From Hyphomicrobiales bacterium (GTDB taxonomy: Bacteria > Pseudomonadota > Alphaproteobacteria > Rhizobiales > Rhizobiaceae): a stretch of DNA of 44,512 nucleotides. A program made the position numbers and the translations under genes. The notes beneath the pieces were generated by a model. That model was not told where the DNA came from. It did no database searches and saw only the letters and a program-made list of their open reading frames with translations. The stretch lies in the NCBI GenBank assembly GCA_024224595.1, contig JAAENI010000468.1, positions 1 to 44,512 on the forward strand, given 5' to 3'. Positions 37,676-44,512 of this stretch are shown here, in pieces (position 1 is the stretch's first letter; every line of letters starts with the position of its first letter).

Positions 37676-39100
37676 ATGTCAGTAGAAAAAGAGCCAGGAT
37701 TTCGTAAAAGCGTAGAGTTGCTATTCATGCGTGCAGCGGAGAAAATGGACCTGGCGCCAGACCTCGTTAACAAGATACGGGTTTGTAATTCCACCTATAC
37801 CGTTCGCTTTGGCGTAAAATTACGAGGTAGAATTCAGACTTTTACAGGATATCGTTCGGTTCATTCTGAACATGCAGAACCGGTAAAAGGGGGCATTCGT
37901 TATGCCTTGAGTGTTGACCAGAACGAAGTTGAGGCACTGGCGGCGCTGATGACTTACAAATGTGCGCTGGTTGAAGTGCCATTTGGGGGGTCGAAAGGAG
38001 GATTATGCATCGATCCAAGAGCATGGGATGAAGAAGAGCTGGAACGTATTACCCGGCGTTTCGCCTTTGAACTGATTAAACGTGATCTGATCAACCCGTC
38101 TCAAAACGTACCGGCTCCGGATATGGGCACCGGTGAACGTGAAATGGCGTGGATTGCTGATCAGTATCACCGTATGAATACTACTGATATTGATGCGCGT
38201 GCCTGTGTAACCGGCAAACCGCTGGAAGCAGGCGGTATCCGTGGTCGGGTGGAAGCCACTGGGCGTGGCGTTCAATATGGTATTCGTGAATTTTTCCGCC
38301 ATGAGGCTGACAAACAGATAGCTGGTCTTGAGGGAGGCCTTGCAGGCAAGCGTGTGATTATTCAGGGGCTGGGTAATGTGGGCTATCATGCGGGCAAGTT
38401 CCTGCAGGAAGAAGATGATTGCAAGATCGTTGGCGTGATTGAGCGCGACGGTGCGATAATCAACGATAATGGGCTGGATATCGAAACGTTGAAGTCTCAC
38501 ATCAATGAACATGGCGGTGTTGCCAAATATCCCCATGGTACCTATGTGGAAAATGGTATTTCAGCCCTGGAGCATGAATGTGATATTCTCATTCCTGCGG
38601 CACTTGAGAGTGTGATTACCAGGGAAAATGCCGGACGCATCAAAGCCAGGTTCATCGTTGAAGCGGCGAATGGTCCAATTACCGCTGGTGGCGATGAAAT
38701 ATTGCGCAATAACGGCGTTGTGATTATGCCTGACATGTTTGCCAATGCGGGCGGGGTGACGGTTTCTTATTTTGAGTGGGTGAAGAATCTTTCTCATATT
38801 CGATTTGGCCGTATGCAACGCCGTCAAGAGGAAGCACGCCAGGAGATGGTGATTGAAGCCCTGGAGAAAATGACAGGGAAATCTTTCCCAGATGAGTTGC
38901 GCGGGGCTTTTGTCTCCGGTGCCGATGAGTTGACGCTGGTACGCTCAGGCCTGGATGACACGATGCGCGGGGCCTATATTAATATGCGCGAAACGTGGCA
39001 TCGCTTGAAACGCGATGACCCGAGCATGGATCTGAGGACTGCTGCTTATATGATCTCGATTGAGCGGGTGGCAAGTTCTTACCGGACACTCGGGTTATAA
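37676..39100 (+). CDS. Glu/Leu/Phe/Val dehydrogenase
   Basis: VKGGIRYALSVDQNEVEALAALMTYKCALVEVPFGGSKGG; VPAPDMGTGEREMAWIADQY; GLGNVGYHAG. Confidence 0.95.
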   Translation: MSVEKEPGFRKSVELLFMRAAEKMDLAPDLVNKIRVCNSTYTVRFGVKLRGRIQTFTGYRSVHSEHAEPVKGGIRYALSVDQNEVEALAALMTYKCALVEVPFGGSKGGLCIDPRAWDEEELERITRRFAFELIKRDLINPSQNVPAPDMGTGEREMAWIADQYHRMNTTDIDARACVTGKPLEAGGIRGRVEATGRGVQYGIREFFRHEADKQIAGLEGGLAGKRVIIQGLGNVGYHAGKFLQEEDDCKIVGVIERDGAIINDNGLDIETLKSHINEHGGVAKYPHGTYVENGISALEHECDILIPAALESVITRENAGRIKARFIVEAANGPITAGGDEILRNNGVVIMPDMFANAGGVTVSYFEWVKNLSHIRFGRMQRRQEEARQEMVIEALEKMTGKSFPDELRGAFVSGADELTLVRSGLDDTMRGAYINMRETWHRLKRDDPSMDLRTAAYMISIERVASSYRTLGL

Positions 39101-39422
39101 ATGGCAGTCTGGCACGTTGGCGGATTATTTCCGCAGGTGCAGTAATGGAAATGAAGAAGGTGGTTTTTACGCTGCTGGCCTGGATGTAGTTTTTTAATCC
39201 CTGCTACTGGGGGATGCAGAATCTATTGCCGGAGATTTGGGGTGATTGGGGGCTCAACCCCTGAATGAATAACTGCCAGCAATCGATGAATTCCTTTCTC
39301 ATAATGTGGTTTTTTAATTCGATGCCAAATTCCAAATTTTTGGCTTGAATTAATCCCACCATCTGCTTAGTAATCGTCCAGACTAAACAGACTTGTCCCC
39401 GGGAACAGGTCGTGTTTACGAT

Positions 39423-39498
39423 AGGGGTATAGCTCAGTTGGTAGAGCGACGGTCTCCAAAACCGTAGGTCCACAGTTCGAGTCTGTGTGCCCCTGCCA
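39423..39498 (+). tRNA. trnW: tRNA-Trp (CCA anticodon), CCA encoded
   Basis: aggggtatagctcagttggtagagcgacggtctCCAaaaccgtaggtccacagttcgagtctgtgtgcccctgcca; cloverleaf arms pair. Confidence 0.97.
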
Positions 39499-39528
39499 TA
39501 TAAATCAATAACTTAGCTGGTGTATATG

Positions 39529-41224
39529 GTAACCGGGGCAAAAAGGCGGGCAGTTTTTTTATCGCCGGGGATTCCCTTTTTACTCAAGTTATGAATCAAT
39601 CGACATATGGCCGAATCGCCCCTTGATATTGACGCACTGGATATTGCTGCTCTGAAGGCACTGATTTTGGAGTTGCTTGAGCAGGGTGCGGTGCGCGATG
39701 GCGAGAATGCGGCATTGCGCGAAGATATCCGTCGCCTTAAAGGCCTGAAAGGACCACCGGATATCAAGCCTTCGGGAATGAATAAGAAAGCGCGTTCACG
39801 TGCCAAGGCGGGGCGGGCCGCTAACAAGCGGCGGCGGGGCAAGAAGAAGGACCGAGTTGTGATTGATGAAAAGCGCGTAGTCACGGCTGATGCACCAGCT
39901 GGCTCTCGCTTTAAGGGCTATGAAGATTATCTGGTCCAGGATTTGATCTGCCGACCTCATAGTGTTTTGTTACGGCGCGAGCGCTGGCTTATGCCAGATG
40001 GCAGCTATGTTGTAGCGCCCCTGCCGGCGGGCACGCGAGGACATTTTGGCCCCGAACTTCGCCGTTTCATCCTCGCGCATTATCATGGGCTGCAGACCAG
40101 CGTTGAACGACTGGTAACATTGTTGGCTGATCTTGGAGTAGATATCTCCAAACGCCAGATCATGCGGCTGTTGAATGATGGTCAGGAGGGTTTTGTCGCT
40201 GAGAATAATGCGGTGTTACACGCCGGGCTGGAAAGCGCGCCCTGGGTCAGTGTTGATGACACCGGTGCGCGCCATCGCGACCGCAATGGCGTGACGACGC
40301 AGATTGGCAATGATGCTTTCGCATGGTTTGGAACCAGCTTTTCCAAGAGCCGCCTGAACTTCCTGTCGCTGTTGCGGGCAGGCCATAAGGATTATGTGCT
40401 GAATGAAGCGGTCTTTTCCTACATGGCTAAACTCAATCTGAGCGGGGTGGTGATAGCTCTTCTGGCAGGTGCACCCAAGCAGCACTTTGCCGATGAGGCC
40501 GCATGGCAGGCCGAACTTCACCGTCTTGGTATTGCGGACTTGAAAGTTCATCCCGATCCGCTACGCGTTGCCAGCGAAGGCGCATTATGGGGTGCCTTGT
40601 CGCATCACGGGCTGCTGGCGGATACTGTAATCCTCTCCGATGACGCTGGTCAGTTCAACATTGGAACCCATGCCCTGTGCTGGGTTCATGCCGAACGGTT
40701 GATCCACAAGCTGGATACCTTCACAGACCACCAGCGGCGGGAAAAGGAACGTATCCAAGCCCGGTTGTGGTGGTTCTATGCCGATTTGAAAGAATATCGC
40801 AAAATGCCAACGCGATTGCGGGCCAGACAATTGGCGCGGCGCTTTGATGCGCTGTTTACCAGCAAAACAGGCTTTGTAACCCTGGATCGGCTACTGGCTC
40901 GTCTTCATGCCAAACGCGATCATTTGCTCGTCGTCCTGGATCACCCGCATGTACCGCTCAATACCAACGGTTCGGAAAATGATATCCGTGCCATGGTCAC
41001 CCGGCGAAAACTCTCCGGTGGTACAAAATCTGAAACCGGCAGGCAGGCCAGAGACACTTTCATCGGACTAATCAAGACGTGCCGCAAGCTCGGCATCTCA
41101 TACTGGAATTATCTCGGTGATCGCCTCAAAGTGCCTGGTGCAACTGCCGTGCCCTACCTACCCGGACTCGTAAGACAACGATGCCTGGAAATGGCATGAA
41201 TGCCTGCCTTTTTGCCCCGGTTAC
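39529..41224 (+). mobile_element. IS66-family-like insertion sequence, single transposase ORF
   Basis: TIRs gtaaccggggcaaaaaggcgggca (39529-39552) / tgcctgcctttttgccccggttac (41201-41224), 23/24 identical, starting GTAA as in IS66; encloses the transposase ORF; no obvious 8-bp target duplication. Confidence 0.9.
39607..41199 (+). CDS. IS66-family-like transposase
   Basis: LKALILELLEQGAVRDGENAALREDIRRLKG N-terminus; WVSVDDTGARHRDRNGVTTQIGN; CWVHAERLIHKL; NTNGSENDIRAMVTRRKLSGGTKSETGR. Confidence 0.92.
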   Translation: MAESPLDIDALDIAALKALILELLEQGAVRDGENAALREDIRRLKGLKGPPDIKPSGMNKKARSRAKAGRAANKRRRGKKKDRVVIDEKRVVTADAPAGSRFKGYEDYLVQDLICRPHSVLLRRERWLMPDGSYVVAPLPAGTRGHFGPELRRFILAHYHGLQTSVERLVTLLADLGVDISKRQIMRLLNDGQEGFVAENNAVLHAGLESAPWVSVDDTGARHRDRNGVTTQIGNDAFAWFGTSFSKSRLNFLSLLRAGHKDYVLNEAVFSYMAKLNLSGVVIALLAGAPKQHFADEAAWQAELHRLGIADLKVHPDPLRVASEGALWGALSHHGLLADTVILSDDAGQFNIGTHALCWVHAERLIHKLDTFTDHQRREKERIQARLWWFYADLKEYRKMPTRLRARQLARRFDALFTSKTGFVTLDRLLARLHAKRDHLLVVLDHPHVPLNTNGSENDIRAMVTRRKLSGGTKSETGRQARDTFIGLIKTCRKLGISYWNYLGDRLKVPGATAVPYLPGLVRQRCLEMA

Positions 41225-41398
41225 TCCCTTATCCCGCTTAACAGTCCCTTATCCCGAATCCGCGTTACCCATATACCGGACATGCACTCCCTGCACAGCT
41301 CGCAAATTGGGGGCGAAAAGAGCGGCGGTTTTCCGCGAAAATATGATATTGTACGAATTTTCTGGTGCGCGGTCGAAAAACCAGTCACCCTTCCCGGA

Positions 41399-43459
41399 TT
41401 AAAAATCAGGGACCACCCGGTCGCGCCGCACCGCTGGCGCGTCAGACGCATCCAGTTCACGGGCATAGCGGTGACCGGCATAAACCGCGGCAGCGATGAT
41501 CGCCGGTGCATCGCAGTCACCAATCCGTTTCAACGTTTGCGGCAGCCCCCCGGCGCCGGCTGCGATGCCTTCGGTGAGTGTGTGATAAAGCTGGTCGTTG
41601 GGCGTGCGCGCCGTGACCAGAACCAGTGCGTCAGCGTCGATTCGCCTTTCCCGATCAGTATAGACGCTACGCGTGATAGCGTTGTTGCCATCAAAACTTT
41701 CCAAGCCGTGAGCAGTGACAATTTCTACATCCATTTCTATCAACCGGCGCTGCGCGCGGGCCTGTTCAACGGTGTAGGTTCCCCAGGCCGAAACCTTGTC
41801 CTCCGGGGTCACCATGACTACCTCGACGCCGTTGGTAGCTAGCCATTCGGCAACACAACCACCGATGTAATAGTGATCATCATCAAACAGTAGAACCCGG
41901 CCTTCCGGTAACTGTCCTGCCATGATGTCATCGGGGGTGAACAGTCGTTCTCGTGGTCCGAGGCTGGCAAGAGGCTTCATGCTGTTACGACCGAAACCGT
42001 CAACCCGCCAGTGCGCACCGGTGGCTATCGCGACATGGTCGGCCCCGAATGCCAGCACGTCGTCGGCGGAAAGTTCGCTTTCCCGGTAAATTTCGACGTT
42101 CGGCATTTTTTCGATCTGTTGCAGGCGGTAATCGCGAACCCGTGTCCACTCGTTGAGGCCTGGAAGGGCAGCTTCGATGGTGACACGACCGCCGAGTTGG
42201 CGTTTTGATTCAGCCAACGCCACCGAATAACCGCGTTGACCAAGCGCGCGTGCAGCTTCCAGCCCGGCCGGTCCGGCGCCGACCACCAGCACTGTCCCAT
42301 CCGACCCCTTCTTTTCGATGCGTTCGGGGTGCCAGTCGCGTCGCCATTCCTCACCCATCGTCGGATTCTGGGTGCAGCGGATCGGCACTCCCTGACCGTC
42401 GCCTGAATAACAGATGTTGCAACCGATACATTCACGGATGTCATCCCATCGACCTTCACGTATTTTCGCAGGCAAGAACGGGTCGGCAATCGATGGCCGG
42501 GCCGCTCCAATGAAATCGACGATGCCGCGTCTAACTTGTGACAGCATCGCATCGGGCGAGGTGAAACGGCCGACGGTGACCACCGGTTTCGTGGTTACGG
42601 ATTTGACAAACGACATGTAATCCTCAAGCGCACCTTCCTTGGCATAGCGCGAGTGCCCCATCTCATAACTGTAATCGCTGATGTTGATGTCCCAGATATC
42701 CGGAAGTTCTCCCAGTAATTCCATCATATCGCGACTTTCACCGGTAACCGGCACTCCGTCTTCACCTACGGTTTCGTCAGATGAAAAACGCACCGCCACG
42801 GCACAGGTATCTCCTACTGCCGTCTTGGTTTCCTCAATCAACTCACGCACTAGCCGAACCCGGTTTTCCAGCCTGCCTCCGTATTCGTCTGTACGGGTGT
42901 TGGTGGTGGCCGACAAAAAATGGGACAGCAGATAGCCATGCGTGGCGTAGACATAAACGATATCAAAGCCGGCCTGCTTGGCGCGCAAGGCGGCTTGACG
43001 GTGCCAGCGCCTGAGGTCACGGATATCCGACTTGTCCATCGCCCGTGTTTGATAGGGGTTGCCGGCCAAGTCTGGTATACTTGCCACATCCATGGATATT
43101 TCGCGCGAATACAGGTTAGCTGATCGACTTCCGCCATGCCATAATTCTGCTCCCGCGAGCGCGCCATGCGCATGAACCTGTTCTGTCATCATGGCATGGG
43201 CTTTGATATCGCCGTCATCCCAAAGCGAAGCATAGGGATATGGCAGATCATCGGATGTTGGGTGGATCGAACAATATTCGGTATTAACAACACCCCAGCC
43301 TCCTTCCGCCTTGACGGCGCGCAACTCCGCTAGCATTCGCGGCCGCTGCCAGCCCAGTCCAGTGCAATGGGGGACCTGATAGAAACGGTTCGGGGCAACC
43401 ACCGGACCGATTTTGACTGGCTCGAACAGCAAGCTGTAGCGCGGATCCACGTTAGCCAT
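41399..43459 (-). CDS. trimethylamine/dimethylamine dehydrogenase-like FMN/[4Fe-4S] flavoprotein (DgcA/TMADH family)
   Basis: NRFYQVPHCTGLGW, KAEGGWGVVNTEYCSI, ARPSIADPFLPAKI, ECIGCNIC...RCTQNPTMGEEWRRDWHPE, VLVVGAGPAGLEAARALG. Confidence 0.92.
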   Translation of the reverse strand: MANVDPRYSLLFEPVKIGPVVAPNRFYQVPHCTGLGWQRPRMLAELRAVKAEGGWGVVNTEYCSIHPTSDDLPYPYASLWDDGDIKAHAMMTEQVHAHGALAGAELWHGGSRSANLYSREISMDVASIPDLAGNPYQTRAMDKSDIRDLRRWHRQAALRAKQAGFDIVYVYATHGYLLSHFLSATTNTRTDEYGGRLENRVRLVRELIEETKTAVGDTCAVAVRFSSDETVGEDGVPVTGESRDMMELLGELPDIWDINISDYSYEMGHSRYAKEGALEDYMSFVKSVTTKPVVTVGRFTSPDAMLSQVRRGIVDFIGAARPSIADPFLPAKIREGRWDDIRECIGCNICYSGDGQGVPIRCTQNPTMGEEWRRDWHPERIEKKGSDGTVLVVGAGPAGLEAARALGQRGYSVALAESKRQLGGRVTIEAALPGLNEWTRVRDYRLQQIEKMPNVEIYRESELSADDVLAFGADHVAIATGAHWRVDGFGRNSMKPLASLGPRERLFTPDDIMAGQLPEGRVLLFDDDHYYIGGCVAEWLATNGVEVVMVTPEDKVSAWGTYTVEQARAQRRLIEMDVEIVTAHGLESFDGNNAITRSVYTDRERRIDADALVLVTARTPNDQLYHTLTEGIAAGAGGLPQTLKRIGDCDAPAIIAAAVYAGHRYARELDASDAPAVRRDRVVPDF

Positions 43460-44512
43460 TCCAGATGCCTTCATTTCGAACATCCTCCATTGCCAGATAA
43501 ATTCCCTTATGAAGGACATCCATCATTTCATCGATTTGTTTGCGAGTAATCGTCAGCGGGGGTGACATCACACACATGTTGATCATTGGTCGAACCAGCA
43601 AACCCAATTCCTGACAGTGTTTGTCGATACGATTGCCGATCTCGTAGTCAAGCAGTAGCGGGTCTTTTGCATCGCCGCTGATAACACATTCGACGCAACC
43701 CATCAGCCCGATGCCCCGAACATCACCGACAATGGGGATATCGAGCATGGTACGCAGGCGTTCCTGGAAATAAGGTCCGACTTCTTGGACGTATTGCAAT
43801 ATTTTCTCACGCTCCATGATCTCGATGTTTTTCAGCGCTGCCACGCAGGCAACAGGATGACCTGAATAAGTAAATCCGCTGGAAAAACACGCCCCATCCG
43901 CGTCTGACCCGGAGATTCTGGATAAGACGCGGTCGTTAATCAAAACCGCCCCAAGCGGCTGGTAGCCGGATGTCAGGCCCTTGGCCGATGTGATTATATC
44001 GGCATCAACGTCGAAAACATCTTTACTGGCAAAGAAATGACCCAGACGCCCAAAACCGGTGACAACCTCGTCAGAAATATAAAGAACGTCGTGACGGCGG
44101 CAGACCTCCAGACACCCGGCATGATAGCCCTCCGGTGGCATTATTATGCCACCGGACGCCAGAACCGGTTCGGCGATGAAAGCGGCGACCTTGTCAGGGC
44201 CCAGTTCGAGGATTTTGCTCTCAAGATCTTGAACCTTGGCATCACAGAAATCCTCGATGCTCATGCCATCCGGTCGGCGATAAGGATTTGGCGAGGGTAG
44301 CAGATGAACGAAGCCACGCTCGAAATCCATGTAATTCTTGTCCCGCGCCTTACCGGAGCATGATGCTGAAAGATAAGTGCTACCATGATAGGCGTCGTGG
44401 CGCGAGATAATGTGTTTTTTATCAGGCCGGCCAAGCACATTGTTGAAGAACAAAATGAAACGAAGCGCGGAATCAACCGCAGTGGAACCGCCAGTGGTAA
44501 AAAATACGTGGT
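43452..44512 (-). CDS. class III (omega-amino acid type) PLP-dependent aminotransferase, 5' end off the window
   Basis: Frame continues upstream of the track ORF (TTGGSTAVDSALRFILFFNN); AFIAEPVLASGG; ISDEVVTGFGRLGHFF; ITSAKGLTSGYQPLGAVL (PLP lysine). Confidence 0.92.
   Translation of the reverse strand, partial: HVFFTTGGSTAVDSALRFILFFNNVLGRPDKKHIISRHDAYHGSTYLSASCSGKARDKNYMDFERGFVHLLPSPNPYRRPDGMSIEDFCDAKVQDLESKILELGPDKVAAFIAEPVLASGGIIMPPEGYHAGCLEVCRRHDVLYISDEVVTGFGRLGHFFASKDVFDVDADIITSAKGLTSGYQPLGAVLINDRVLSRISGSDADGACFSSGFTYSGHPVACVAALKNIEIMEREKILQYVQEVGPYFQERLRTMLDIPIVGDVRGIGLMGCVECVISGDAKDPLLLDYEIGNRIDKHCQELGLLVRPMINMCVMSPPLTITRKQIDEMMDVLHKGIYLAMEDVRNEGIWNG

Noticed and set aside
39204-39473. 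89-aa minus-strand ORF overlapping tRNA-Trp
   Set aside because: Overlaps an unambiguous tRNA gene; spurious.
41282-41842. 186-aa plus-strand ORF across the TMADH-like gene end
   Set aside because: Antisense to a well-supported CDS in GC-rich DNA; no recognisable domain.
39423-44512. Classical tRNA-integrated genomic island with att repeat
   Set aside because: No integrase and no second copy of the tRNA 3' end within the window; only an IS-associated discontinuity is supported.

Overview
The 44.5 kb window looks like an alphaproteobacterial (Rhizobiales-like) chromosome segment; taxonomy is inferred from gene content only. Left end: a housekeeping block, ppiD-like / trpD / trpC / moaC / moeA. 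Next is a complete-looking organosulfonate catabolic operon (about 5.97-15.06 kb): a divergent LacI regulator, two tandem LacI-type operators, a 62-aa membrane ORF, a TRAP transporter (P-Q-M), HisD-like HpsN, SDR (HpsO-like), Zn-ADH (HpsP-like) and SuyA/SuyB sulfolactate sulfo-lyase. This is best read as 2,3-dihydroxypropane-1-sulfonate (DHPS) degradation. The middle (15-34 kb) is a mosaic accessory region: a PhpC-like iron alcohol dehydrogenase, an asnB fragment fused tail-to-tail with a truncated MBL-fold hydrolase, a PhyH dioxygenase behind a perfect 16-bp operator-like palindrome, a delta-class carbonic anhydrase, a hybrid histidine kinase with an RR-EAL partner, a Tad-like protein, a molybdopterin oxidoreductase, a broken MocR regulator, and a MarR/methyltransferase/membrane-protein locus with a perfect 22-bp-arm inverted repeat. 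The right part has an SDR, gatB, GNAT, Glu/Leu/Phe/Val dehydrogenase, tRNA-Trp(CCA), an IS66-like element with 24-bp TIRs, then a more GC-rich segment with a trimethylamine-dehydrogenase-like flavoprotein overlapping a class III aminotransferase (cut by the window edge). At least three ~290-bp intergenic inverted-repeat elements (RIME/MITE-like) and related half-copies are present; two of them supply the stop codon of the neighbouring gene. No CRISPR array or rRNA was seen.
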